64,000 bases of DNA, taken from Lingula anatina. Its lineage: Eukaryota; Brachiopoda; Lingulata; Lingulida; Lingulidae. This document shows positions 32,646 to 61,420 of this stretch, in pieces. A program made the translations under genes and the position numbers. The stretch is from positions 1,140,364-1,204,363 of the forward strand of contig NW_019774958.1 of NCBI RefSeq assembly GCF_001039355.2, written 5' to 3'. Numbering within the stretch: the stretch's first letter is position 1; every line of letters starts with the position of its first letter. Below the pieces are notes generated by a model that searched no databases, was not told the DNA's origin, and saw only the letters and a list, made by a program, of their open reading frames with translations.

Positions 32646-35600
32646 ATGATTATTGTAACCATAGCAACTCTGGTTGCCATGGCAATTGGAAGTAAGTTGT
32701 CTTTTTGATACTTTGAACTTAAAAAAAATTGCTTTTAGGTTAGGTTAAAAAACTTAAAGGACTTTTTTTATCTATTAAATGCTTTTTTTTCCACAACTCA
32801 AGGTAGTGACAACTGTAGCTTATGACAATTACTTGAATTGTTTAAATGTTTACTTTTACATGCACTTATACAAGAATTATCATCCTTAAGCACTCACAAA
32901 ATGTATTTTTCCAGCATGAATCCAAATAACTTTTCAAAACTTTTAAATAATTTGTAAGAGTATTGCCAACAAAACATTCTTAGAAAAGGAAAGAACTTGA
33001 TTCCTTGTTGTTTAAATTTCTTATGGAATAAACATGAAAGTCTATTCTTAGAACACAGTGATACAGCTCTGGTCTTACAACCTGTTTACATGTACAGATG
33101 AACAATGCAATTGTGCTGTTTTACATGTTTAAGTACATTAAGTCCACCTTGTTTAAATGTGGAAAAAATTGCAGTGTTGTAAACTAGGATATTAACTACA
33201 TGTAGCCAGACTTTTGTTATGTGGTTCACGGCACTCTGTACTTTCTAAAACAGAGGGTTAAGGGCAAAAAGCACTTTTTAATCACTAGTTTTTCCATTCT
33301 GCTCCAAAACGTCCCCTAACCCAAGCTCACCCACCACCTCTACTTCTAAGTGAGCTTGAGTGCATCATTGTTCATAAGACTTTTTAATCTTAATCTAAAA
33401 GGAGGAATAAGGAAGCTGTCATTATATCTAAAGGTAGGGTTTTTTTTTTTTTAAATTTATTTCTTATTATTTTTTGTGGGAGGGGTACATGTCTTGTCTT
33501 AATCACATCTGAATTGTCTTAAAATGCCTGAAGCCATCTCTCAGTGACACACATCATCATTCTGACATCACGGAAAAATCATCTAAAATGAAAAATGAAA
33601 GACTGCACATACTGGTCTCCATTAGGATAATGATGAGTTAAGAGAGAAACATTGTTCTAAAATTATATGCATTTATTGGTATTGTTTAGTTTTAGTGATG
33701 AATGAACAGAGTTAGAAAATTGCCAGTCACAGAAGAAATTTTTGAAGCTAGTGATTATTATATAATTTTTTTATTTGTTTGTTTGTTTTTGTTTGTTTGT
33801 TTGTTTGTTTGTTTGTTTGTTTGTTTGTTTTTGTCACCGTAATGTCACAACTTAACCTAGAAGTCTATTTGGATAGGTTCAGATTGAAATTAAATAAACA
33901 TGAAAAATGCATCAATATTAATTTTTTCCACCCTGTAAGTCATTAAGGGCAGATTCAGATGTAAATATCATGCACCAGAGCACAGGAAGAGAGGGTTTAT
34001 TTCTGCCACTCTATCATTAATTCTGCCATCAGAGATGTGAACTCCAGATAACATATCATCAAAATTGCCTCGTGTCACTGCCCTCTACTTGACTTAGAAT
34101 AAAAAAAAAAACAGAATTTTTAAAACATTGTTTTTTTGTTTTTAATTCATTCAAAATCATTTCTCATTTCTTTCGTATCATTCATAAACCAAGCTACATG
34201 TATGTTGAAAGAGGTGTGAAAGGTTCTTGTTTTAGTTTCACAAAAGTGCTTTTAAATTAGTTGGAAAATTGTTCTGAATGTCTAGACTAAAAGTGGTCTT
34301 CTTTAGCTCAAGGCCACCACCTAGCTGTCTATTTAAAGTTTGTATTAAGAATAGTCTGAAACATTTCAGTGTCAGATTTAGGGGGGTGTCAGGAGGATCC
34401 TGACCGCCCCCCCCCCCCCCCGACCCCTGCAGTTTCTAAAAAGAAAAAAAAAATACACCAATGGTAACATGTTGAAATTAGAATTTTGACTAGCTGAATC
34501 ACAGTTCTAAACCGTAAAAAATGGCATCGTTCACCCTCTAAAATATCAAACATTTTCAGGCCTGAACCCCGCGTCTAATGGCTTTACATCTGCGGACTCC
34601 CCCATCAAATAATCCTGAATCCGCCCCTTAATGAATAAGCAATGTTGTTCTTTAATTTAACTGCACTTCAACTGATTGTAGTTCAAAACACCAGCTTTTA
34701 TCACCAGTTTTTATCACAGACACTGGCTTATATCACCCTCTACATGTACCACCCCAGATGAAGTTTTTTCACTAAATATTCAAAGATACATCTCTGCCTA
34801 ATTCTTCATTTCTCTGGATTAACGTCATCACAAAGCCTCCATATCAGAGTAGACCTTGGAGGGCACACCCTCGATTGCAGTCTTCTCTGTGTCATCCCAT
34901 CTTGTCCAAACAGTCCACAGCTCAGAGACGAGATGAAGAAGATTGCAATCTGCCATGTCAACAAGTCCCTCCACCCTGGTGATACGTGCAACACTTCTTG
35001 TTTCACTGTTCTGAACATTGTTATTATTATAGGACAGAAAGATATTTTGGAACAAAAACAAATACAAGCAAACTTACAATCTATGCTGGTAAAACAAAAC
35101 AATTACTTTTTTTTTTTCAGTCATAATCTCATGGTAATAACAGAAGTGGAAGTCAGAAGCTATATTGACATGTAGCATCTTGTCATCAATGGAGAACTGA
35201 AGAGAGATACTCAAGCCTGTTTCATAACAAATAAGGGCTGTTAATAAAATATTAATTTTTATATACTAGTACTTATTGACTTACTATGATGTGACTCATA
35301 TATTAGGGTCATTGCACGTTTTTCCCACAAGTATCTTTTAAAACATCTTTATACTTTTTTTACACAGTAGCCTGGCTGTGTGTAGTTCATGTTTACCTAC
35401 CCCCAACCAATAAATCTAGATACGAGCTTGTTTTTCTTCTTTTTCATTTTAGCTGACTATGAAATATTTCAAGTGAACTGTTGTGATTGGTATAGATAGT
35501 GTCAGTAGCATGGAGAAGACTGTCCCTGATATCAAGAATTTTAATGACTTTCTGCATGCCTGCAGTCTAATGATATAAGCCACCTAGACTGCAGTAAAAA

Positions 35601-37022
35601 CAGAACAAATAAACCCTCAGTCCTATATACAGTGGCTATCTCCTCCATAATGGTACCTTTCATCTGCCTTTTACTATCTCTGTGATCAAACTAAAATGTG
35701 TTCATGTTTTTTCCCTTTGCTCCAATTACTGACATGAAAATATCATCAGCTTACATAACTATGTCAATCTTGTGCTAGCCAGGCTTGAGGCAATTATGTG
35801 ATATGTAGTTATGATGATGAGTCACCTAGCTGTGCATGAATATAACAAGTGTATTGCCAAGCTGCAGGTGAGACAATATACCAGTGATTTTCATTTTAGC
35901 ATGCTGTGAAGTTTCAGTGGATACTTCTTCCCAAGACTGAATTTAAAAAAAATTACTAAACTACAGGTTTTTTATTTCTCCTTGTTCTAAGCTGATTTAA
36001 GTAACAGGACATGCCAGTTAAAAGACTGGAACAAACTCAAGTATGATGTTCGAAATTTGGCCGATGACAGCTACATTTATTGAAGGTCCCATTAATAAAA
36101 AGAAATGGAGCAGATTAATGATTTACATTTAATAGTTTTGATAAATGGTATTTATTTTTGCAAGGTTCAGGAGGAGAGCTAGATTTTGATATATAGAGAC
36201 TGGGCCCCAAGCTGAAGTAATTGGAATAAGGGTGAAGCATTGCATGGAACGCATTAGCACATGACTTGCTGTATGTGATAGAAAGTACAGCTGAGTCATG
36301 TGTTCTACCTGCTACATAGCAGTGGTTTAATAGATATATAGCATGCATCCACTGAAAAACAACTAAGGGCGCTGTGACCATGCTCAGATTGGGTCACCTT
36401 GACCCTGCTGAGATTGGGTCACCATGACCCTGCTCAGATTGGGTCACCGTGACCCTGCTGAGATTGGGTCACCATGACCCTGCTCAGATTGGGTCACCGT
36501 GACCCTGCTGAGATTGGGTCACCATGACCCTGCTCAGATTGGGTCACCTTGACCCTGCTGAGATTGGGTCACCATGACCCTGCTCAGATTGGGTCACTGT
36601 GACCCTGCTGAGATTGGGTCACCATGACCCTGCTCAGATGGGGCACCGTGACCCTGCTGAGATTGGGTCACCGTAACGCTGTTAAGACTGGGCCTGCTGC
36701 TTAGTCTCAATGATATGTTCACACAGAAGTACATGTACAAATGGGGGGTATTTTCAAAGTGGAACATTTTGGAGGCTTTTTTTTCTCTCTCTCTCTTTTC
36801 TGTGTTCCTACTCCCTTTTTTTTCAAGACTTTGAGGCTATGTTTATGTTTTAACCAGCATGTCCATCATGATGTTATTTTGTGCATGATGGAGACAAATA
36901 AATTAAAATAAACATAAACATAGCTAGAGTAACTAATCTGAAACTAATTAAAAATCTATTTTTAAACCATATATTCTGAGCTATTCTTTTTTTTTTCAGT
37001 CCTAGCAAACAGCCTCACTGTT
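32646..37022 (+). CDS. Possible nested two-exon gene for a 27-residue hydrophobic peptide (speculative)
   Basis: Opposite strand to the dynein-like gene, inside its 8-kb intron. An ATG at 32646 (context gaaagATGATT) opens MIIVTIATLVAMAIG, followed by a GTAAGT donor after 32691 in phase 1. At 36999-37040 an excellent acceptor (T-rich tract, then CAG) and a GTAAGT donor bound a 42-nt exon. Joining them gives an isoleucine codon across the junction, then LANSLTVVFTM and a stop. The product is almost wholly hydrophobic, like a signal or transmembrane segment. The second exon exists again at about 40516-40557 in the duplicated block. Later acceptors such as cccctccttcag at 37475 could start 3' UTR exons. 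It could equally be a non-coding RNA or chance splice signals. Confidence 0.25.
32655..32686. promoter_or_regulatory. Two tandem RFX X-box-like palindromes
   Basis: GTAACCATAGCAAC (32655-32668) fits the X-box consensus GTNRCC-N2-RGYAAC exactly. GTTGCCATGGCAAT (32673-32686) fits except for the last base. RFX factors acting through X-boxes control ciliary genes in animals. The pair lies within an intron of a cilia-type gene and also overlaps the putative peptide codons, so either reading alone could explain the sequence. Confidence 0.45.
33768..33833. repeat. (TTTG)n microsatellite
   Basis: About 14 TTTG units with one interruption. Confidence 0.95.
34370..34632. mobile_element. Decayed non-autonomous DNA element (tentative)
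   Basis: The left side has 'cagatttaggggggtgtcagg'-like sequence. The right side, read inward, begins TTAAGGGGCGGATTCAGG, a type of terminus common on animal hAT-like elements. It includes a 19-base C run at about 34404-34422. The assignment rests on end sequence only. Confidence 0.35.
34840..35010 (-). pseudogene. Short protein-like fragment of unknown origin
   Basis: One minus-strand frame reads a coding-like string including RVEGLVDMADCNLLHLVSEL and LWTVWTRWDDTEK, ending at a TGA after SKVYSDMEAL. The residue mix looks protein-like, unlike surrounding intron sequence. I do not recognise the family. It could be a retrocopy tail or transposon remnant. Confidence 0.3.
36376..36690. repeat. 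25-bp minisatellite with 50-bp higher-order alternation
   Basis: About 12 units of 'gaccctgctcagattgggtc' plus 'acc.t'. Units alternate CTCAG and CTGAG, giving a 50-bp super-unit. It ends where the 2.8-kb duplicated block begins. Confidence 0.95.
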
Positions 37023-38878
37023 GTCTTCACTATGTAGAAGGTAAGTCAACATTTATTACTTGGTCTCTGACGTATCTAGAGTTTGGGAGACTGCTACTAG
37101 AGGGCACCACTGAGAGGGGTTTATAACATGTAAATCTCCCAGCAGCTCATGTTGCAAAGGGGGACATCCTAAAATGTCATACACTGCAGGCACTATTTCC
37201 TATACATGTACCAGTCTTAATAAAAATCTGAATAATTTGTTGGCCATTTCTTTAAGTTGTTTTCAACTCAACCATGTACACAAGAGCATAATGATGGCCA
37301 AAATTTCATGTCACAAAAAAAAGCTCAAATTTTCACTGTCTATTTGTATTCTCACATTACCTATCTTGACAACAATCTTAACAACAATTTTATTCTTCCT
37401 AGTATGGGCTTGGCAACATGTCAAGTTCTGAGGAAAAAAATTAGATGTCTTGTGTCAATTGTCCCCTCCTTCAGGTGCTGAGACCACCAGCACAATGTAA
37501 CTGCAATTCTGTAGAATTTTTTTTAAAAAAATTATTCAATTAAATATACTTAATATGTATTATTTTTAAGAAAGAAAACCCAGCCATCCCAGCAGTGAAG
37601 TGAGGCTCTAAGATCCCAAGGATAACCAGGTTACTACTGACACCATGAAGTGAAGGCACAGGACAAAGTTAGAGGAAAGAATTCTCATGGATTTTTATGG
37701 TGGATCTTCAGATTTTAATTAATATCACATTGGAAAAAAATGGAATGAATTATAACAGCATATGACTTGGTCACATATTGTATGTAGATATTCCTACAGA
37801 GAAGAATTGAATTACCACGCAACATGAGCACCATCTACATTCTAAATGACAGTTATCATCGGATGTTGTCGGTGAAATTATAACCATGAAAAGAAATAGC
37901 AGAATCCTATCCATCGAAGTTTCAAATAAGACCAGAATATAACAATGACTTTTTTAATTTATGTAACTGCACTCCTTATATAAAAAAATAATATATCTAT
38001 ATGAATGCATCTTTTAGGATATTTGGGTTGTGATAATCTTAAATTCAATTTTAAGTAAATATCAAAATGACACTGATTAACATTTTGGTAAAATATTCCA
38101 TCTCACGTCTCACATTCATATTCCATCTCACATCTACTCAGTAAGATACATATTATTATAGAATCTTGTCATCAAAATATAATTATAAAAATAATAATGG
38201 CTTTTTCACAATATTGTTCTCACTCTCACATTTGGTATCAAACCACATCAGTGGATACACATGTCATACTTGTAATTTAATGCCTTAAATGAATTTTCGG
38301 TTTTCTCAACTTTTCATTGAAATAGCAACTATAAATATGATCAATTCCATTACATTCAGTCTAATTTCCAGAAGTTTATAAGGTTGTTATATAACAATAT
38401 GTGTCCTGAATTATATAGATGTGCGGGTTAAATGTTTTTAGGATGTATACTTATATAATCAGTTTACAGGTCAAGTTTAAAGAAGTCTTTTCTAAGTCAC
38501 ACGAGGTAACTCAATTAAACAAGAAGCCATATCTTTGATTAACAAATACATACACCTCAAAGGTATTTAGGAATGGTCCTCTGCCTTGTAACTATATTAT
38601 ACACCTTGATCAATCAGTTTAAGTTATCAACCTATTGTCCACTAGTAGAAGCCATTTAGTGCTCAGTCTGGAAGTCTTCCCTATCGCATGTGTAATTGAA
38701 TAAAAGTGACCACTCTGGCAACCCACCTGGCTGGGAAGCCAATGTAATGTAATTATATATGTGAAGGTATATAAAGATAGAAATAAAGGTAGAAGTCAGT
38801 AGTCAGTACTCAGAGAGAGGACACTGCATGCTGATCTCTAGAAAGCAGAACATGACGTTATGTCACACACATCATTAC

Positions 38879-55729
<16,851 letters not shown>

Positions 55730-56275
55730 TATTTGTTCTTCTTTCTGATTATCTTTTTACTGTAAAAAGTTCCATATATTGTGTGCATATTTATTCATGC
55801 CTTCATGGAAAAAAAAAAAAAACAAATTTGGTCAGGTCATGGCGGAGAAATGAAAAGAAGTCTGTAATTTGTAGAGAACCATCTATACTTTAACTGTACT
55901 TTTTCTTTTTGTAAATGAAGAATGTTTACAGAAATAATGCGAACTTTCCTCATAATGAGATGGACTTCGACACTAAAATATCAGGTTTGTAGCCAAAAAT
56001 ATAATTTCTTATAGGAACATAATTATCCTATTATGTAAAAATCCTTTTGTATGCATCAAAGCTAACAGCGAGCCATTGACTGATATCGACAGCGATACCA
56101 GTAATGATTTGGTCTTGATTTTTTTTTTTTTTTTTTCAAATTCGACAGGTGCTTAGCGCCTCTGATTATTGGACTGCATTTTGAACAACACAGCTTTTAT
56201 TCCGATCGCAAATACTTTACTTGGTTATATATTACATTCCTTGGACAGATAATCAGCGCTCGTTCATCTACTTAC

Positions 56276-56650
56276 CTTCATATACCCCAAAAACATTGTA
56301 AACTTTGATAACCTGCGTTCCCGAACTTTGGGTTGCCAAGTCGCCATTTTCAATCTTTACCTGAAGCTCCGCACAAGATTATTTGAATGTAAACTAAATT
56401 ACAATATGATGAGCTATAATCATATTGTGCCTTTATTGTAACTCATTTTCAATATACTTTGGAATGGGCGAAAAATAAAATGTTTTGATTAAGTACTTCT
56501 TATGATATTAATTTGCTATGTAAGCATTTTGACCAATCAAATCAAAATAACCAATTTACTCCGAACCAGAGAAGAGCGCCATATTGAAATGCGAAATGAA
56601 AACAAAATTTCCGATCATTTAACTTTTGTGATATTCCATGCGAAAAGGTA
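56276..56650. promoter_or_regulatory. Head-to-head promoter region and 5' UTR exons of the dynein-like and MCTP-like genes
   Basis: Minus strand: a GTAAG donor at 56271-56275 follows a non-coding exon reaching to about 56360. It pairs with the acceptor at 55760-55762, 30 nt upstream of the dynein ATG. Plus strand: a GTATGA donor at 56648 ends a non-coding exon that pairs with the acceptor ending at 57066, 14 nt upstream of an ATG. Between them are two CCAAT boxes (56533, 56551), two ATGGCG (YY1-like) cores (56342-56347, 56577-56582) and a GTTGCC X-box half-site (56332-56337). Transcription start sites are inferred. Confidence 0.5.
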
Positions 56651-57080
56651 TGATTGTTTACAATGTTTTCACAATTTATTGCATCTACTTTCACAGTTAC
56701 GATGTTGACCCTTTGAAACTTTGCGTTCACTAATCATTTTAAGTAGATTCGTCCGTGTTTATACCCTCGTTGTCAGCATCAATTTCATTGCAGTCGAAAG
56801 GAAATTCAAAATAATGGGTTTCGTTATCATTATGTTTCTAAGTTGCGGCCTTTGTTTGATTCGCTTAAACCTTAAGTACAATATCATTGTTTCCTATTGT
56901 CAGTGTAGTTTAATACGAGGTATGCTTTAACAGCTTCTCTTGTGTTGATTATGAAATTGCGAGAATTTATTCATTCAGTTCAAAAATGCAACTGAAAGTC
57001 AGAAAATAATCAATAACAATATCAAATAACTTATCTCTTCATTAAAAGTTTGAATAACTTTTGCAGTTCTGTGATACAAG

Positions 57081-57346
57081 ATGAGTGCCAGGCCTCGCCC
57101 CATCACTGCCACTGTGAGAACTGCCTCATCACGCAGACAACCCACGGGACTGAGACGTAGTTATTCCTCAGATTCCAGTGGCTCCACGGAGTCGCTGATC
57201 TCTGTATTAGACCACGACAGCTACAGTGATAGCAGTGTCTACAGTGATGGAGAGAAAGATGAAAAGAAAGTAGATGCTGTTGATGATGGAAGACATGGCA
57301 CTGTGTTTGAAAGACTTCAAGCTGATGAAAAATTCAGAGCACTTAG
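57081..57346 (+). CDS. N-terminal exon of the plus-strand gene, Ser/Arg-rich
   Basis: Preceded by a good acceptor (aacttttgcag, exon from 57067). The ATG at 57081 opens 88 codons beginning MSARPRPITATVR, rich in Ser, Arg and later Asp, with YSSDSSGSTESL and ending FERLQADEKFRAL. It looks disordered and cytosolic. The frame meets a stop at 57348 unless spliced at the GTAGAAG donor after 57346. That donor is in phase 2, which does not fit the next recognisable exon, so an exon is missing or a base is wrong. An N lies at 57667 in this intron. Confidence 0.6.
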
Positions 57347-57599
57347 GTAGAAGAGACTGATGTTTTTCCATTTTTCTTTTTAAATTTTTACATATTTTTC
57401 CAAGGTAATTTGTAGGTTTTGCTATTTCGTAGGTCACATATGATACAGCACAGGTTCATTTACAGCGCGACTGAATTTTCAAAACTTTTTACCAAGAATA
57501 TTACTACGATAGAGATTCTGAGTTCCTCTACCATTTTCTTTTCTACTGTAGTATTTACATTTTACAAGTTTCTCATGATCTGAAATGTGGGCCTTTTTA

Positions 57600-57666
57600 T
57601 GTACAGACACAGATGTGTCTGTACATATAGCCATCATCTGCGTCTGTCGTCGCGGTCGTCGCCGTC
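57600..57666. repeat. TGTACAGACACA palindrome repeat, copy 1 (at an N)
   Basis: A perfect inverted repeat of 12-bp arms (TGTACAGACACA / TGTGTCTGTACA) around GA at 57600-57625. It is followed by a CGTC/GTCGTCG-rich stretch cut by an N at 57667. The same unit occurs at 61427 and 61657. Confidence 0.85.
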
Positions 57667-57780
57667 GNGTGCTTGCTCCAGCTGGTGGTACAATATTCGG
57701 AGGCGGTATCGCCTCTCTGATCCTCTAGTTCATTTGCTCCCATTAGAAAAATGTTAATACTGTGAATTTGATTGTTTTAG

Positions 57781-57954
57781 GAAGAGAATCGTAGTCTCAG
57801 GGAAAAGTTGGATGTAATCCAGGGCTACTGTCTAACAGTACAGAACATACTAGATCACCTGGCCTCACTTGGAGAGAGGGTTAAAAAGTAAGGCATTTAA
57901 AGAATATAATTGTGTTTGTGTTACATACATATGCATATTTCATGTGTAAGCCCA

Positions 57955-58028
<74 letters not shown>

Positions 58029-59096
58029 ACCTTGTTTTACTAAGTAGGTAAATTTTGTTTAAACAAGCTTTTTATTACTGGATGCAGACAAGTAAAGCAC
58101 ATGTACATTTTGCCATTTAACCAAAGTCTGATTAGATGTTCATATTTGACATTTGGTCAAAATGTATTCATCAAACATATTCTGGCTTTCAGCACATTTA
58201 ACTGGTCTGTGCCATGGTTGACCACCTTTGCTGTGATAGTGCTGTTTATAGCAACCATCATTCTTTACTACATTCCACTGAGGCTGATTATTCTGGCCTG
58301 GGGTAGGTTCATAAAAGAAAGAGAAACAATAATGAGAGAGATTTTGATATTGTTTTCACAATGGCAGATTTATGGAAGATGGCCATTTTACATAGATTTG
58401 ATTATCATTATAAGTCTTACAGTGGGTTGTACACATTATTTGAATGTAGAAAAACATTATGCCCTCACAGGATGATAGAGTTAAAAACATCGATAGTGAT
58501 TAATCATTTGGATCTACTGAACAGATTTTGCTTACAGTGTGCTTTGTCAATTGAATTGAGATTGGAACATATGTAAACATCATTTTATGCTGTTTTTTCC
58601 AGGTATTAACAAGTTCACAAAGAAGTTACGGAAACCAAATGCCATTCCAAATAATGAACTATTAGATTTTCTGTCCAGAGTTCCCAATGACATAGAATTG
58701 GTAGGTTATTTACATACTTCACAGTTATTATTATTGCTAGATGATTTACAGAGGGTATTCTGAAGACTTTATTAATATATCATTATAATTTATGGGGCAA
58801 TACAATGAAAGAGCAACAAAATTTTTAAGTGAAGATTCTCATGTAAACAAAAAACAAAGTGGGTTTCACAAAATTGTTAATGATGAGATGATCATTACAA
58901 GCTAATTTGACTAAATTAAAATGCTAAATAGCCCAAACACAATATATTGTGTATTGTAATATATTCAGAACAAAGCATATTCTTATGTGATGGCATGCTG
59001 ATAGTGAAGATTTGTTTCCAGATGGAGTTTAGAGAATTTCCCTTGGAGAACTCCGAAAGTCCTCAACACACGAGTGGCAGAAAGAAGAGGGAATGA
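57781..59096 (+). CDS. MCTP: C-terminal transmembrane region of an MCTP-family protein
   Basis: Exons 57781-57887, 58193-58302, 58603-58700 and 59022-59096 join in consistent phase. They encode [14 protein letters not shown], then [20 protein letters not shown] hydrophobic hairpin follows ([15 protein letters not shown] and [15 protein letters not shown]), then [29 protein letters not shown], and a short basic tail ending GRKKRE with a stop at 59094-59096. The order GERVKNTFNW / YIPLR / [11 protein letters not shown] / [12 protein letters not shown] is diagnostic of multiple C2 and transmembrane domain proteins, ER membrane proteins implicated in Ca2+-dependent vesicle and endosome function. 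The three C2 domains and the first membrane segment are absent from the window. Confidence 0.88.
57956..58024. repeat. (AT)n microsatellite
   Basis: About 34 AT units in an intron of the MCTP-like gene. Confidence 0.97.
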
Positions 59097-59617
59097 AAGG
59101 CTCAGACGGATATTTTTGCTTCCGAAAAAATGGTCCTTGGCTTCATATTTTTTGGTGTCTTCTGCTTCATTACACAAATTTAATTGACATTGAGCTAACT
59201 TAATTGTCACATTGCACTTGTTTGTGCTATTTGGTGGATTTTGAAACTTTTAGAAATCATATGACAATGGACTTACTCCATTGGTATGTAGTGTATTTTC
59301 TATGCAATTAATAATTCCTTGTGCATCATGATCTTTTGTGATATATTTATAGATATGGTGTTGAAATTTTATTAATTCATTTTTTTAGAATAATCAGTTG
59401 AGCACTGGTCAAAGCAGGCTTTGGAGTGTGATTTATCTGACCTTTGGGTTAGAGGTGCATTTGAGTATAGATAACCTTGTTGTCTTCACACAAGGTGAAA
59501 CTGCAATGGAACTGATATTATTTGTTTCAAATTACATTTTTTTACATACAACTGCAATTTTTCTTGTGTGCACAAGCCATTAATAACTTATGAGGCATAT
59601 ATCTCAAGGTTTTGGTA

Positions 59618-59652
<35 letters not shown>

Positions 59653-61420
59653 GATTAATACAGGGTTTGGTACAGATCTGAAATATTAAAAAGATACATG
59701 ATATGTGATAAGGGATCCTCAAGCATAAATTCAACCACATGCTGTTAAACAAATTGTTGGCACTATGCACGCACAAAGCTATTTTGTTTTTCCATCTTTG
59801 AAAGGCATTGAAAGGGGAAGATTGGGACAGAATTTTTGGATTTTTTCATTCTGTTCCCTAGTATTTGATATAAACATCACATTACTTTCATTCAAAATAC
59901 TTCATTTCAAATGTACACTGAGCAAAAATATAAATGCCTTATGTGAATAATTTATGTGAAATGCAATGGGTCACTCCAAATTAGCTGAAGTTGTCTTATA
60001 ATTGTACAGTAATCTGCAGAACATTGAACAACAAAATTCACTTAATATGATTTATATATACATTTCAAAATACTGATAAAAAATTATATATATGGGGTAG
60101 GGCATTTATATTTTTACTCAGTGTAGTTTATAGATATGTTCTTGTAATCCCAGTTCTGTCTCCTAAATGTTATAAAGCAACAGGGTTTTATCTTATTTCA
60201 AATTCAAGAATTACTTTGCAGAAGATGACCTAGGTTTTGTTTTCCAATAACTTATAGAGATTGTAATTAATTATTAAGGTAAATATTTTTATTTACGTTT
60301 ATTTATTTATATTTTTGTTTACTGCTTGTGGGTATTAGATAGTATACTCTGTCAGAACTGATTTGAAATTAATGGTCAGTGTTCATCATAGATTATGTTA
60401 CAAATTTAAAAAACTTTCACTGCAATCAATCATGTTAGTAAAGATGAAGAGATTGGAAATATATTTAATAGCAATTAGGATGGTGATAGCATTCATTTTA
60501 CTTGAAAAGGGCATTTTAAAGGATTTTCAGATTTCATAATGTAAGTGATGCTTATGTGTGTATTTTTTTATCTTTGAAAAATCTCACAGTTTGTTGTATT
60601 ATTCATTGGAGGTAAGAAAAATAAGGTACTGTGTGCCTTTCTTCAGTTTTCTATCTCATTTTTTCAGATCTGATTGTGAACCTTTGTTAATTTATGTGCA
60701 GTTCAGTTAATGTTTTGTTGAACTGCAGTAATTATATTTTCAATTCTTCTGTATCCATTTGTGCCATTTTGTTCTAAATAAGGATTGGAATGGGCAGCTT
60801 TTGACTGATTAAAAGGTGCTTCCTTTCATTGTTTGGCATTTAAATGCACTGAAAAAAATATTTGACAAACTAAACAGGCTTCTTCATTGCCATTTTACGA
60901 GTCTTTTTCAATCGCAGTATTCTTGCAGTTTTGTTGTTGGTATAGACCTGTCATTCCTTGGTATAAGTATTTCCCATTTTTCTTGTATCATCACACTCTG
61001 AGTCTAAAATATGTACTCTACCTCATTTTTTCATTCAAATTAGTGGTCATTATTTATCTTATTTGATGTATTTGATTCTGTCTAATCAAAGGAAACTATT
61101 GTATTTATGAGTATGAAAGGATATTTTAATTGCCATAATTAAGTAAATGTAATTCTGAATGGTGTACAGCAGTTCAGTCTGGTTTATTTAAAAATTGATC
61201 TAGACTCATTTTTTATACATGTGTATATATATTTTCATGCATTCACTTAAATGTAGTCATTATTTGAATTTAAAGAAAAGAGAATATTAAGACTACGTAT
61301 TAAGGTTTCTCTTAAACTTATTTTACAAAATAAAAACCATAAATGCATATGTGTTAGTTTTTTGTGCTTGTGTTCATATCATATTGGACTTCATAGCTCT
61401 GCATGGTTATAAATTATGCA
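59097..61420. other. AT-rich 3' flank of the MCTP-like gene
   Basis: No coding exon seen. It probably includes the 3' UTR. A T run of about 28 lies at 59622-59650. Short frames here show no family motif. Confidence 0.6.

Larger units (their letters stand above)
30915..38878. other. Large (about 8 kb) dynein intron
   Basis: By far the largest intron of the gene in this window. No dynein exon was recognised in it. Contents: a MITE (31765-31991), AAAT repeats (32256-32339), a possible plus-strand gene (first exon ending at 32691, second at 36999-37040), TTTG repeats (33773-33833), a decayed element around 34.37-34.63 kb, a GTCACC minisatellite (36376-36690), and the first copy of the 2.8-kb duplication. 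Confidence 0.7.

Noticed and set aside
32513-32695. 60-codon plus-strand frame starting at 32513
   Set aside because: Its composition is not protein-like, and the frame runs across the GTAAGT donor at 32692. The shorter frame starting at 32646 is the better candidate.
36376-36690. Regular 25-bp repeats resembling a CRISPR array
   Set aside because: Units are directly contiguous without unique spacers, and the context is a eukaryotic intron.
37174-37481. 85- and 74-codon frames, also present in the copy at 40693-41001
   Set aside because: Both copies lack protein-like composition and the frames differ by indels between copies, which argues against coding constraint.
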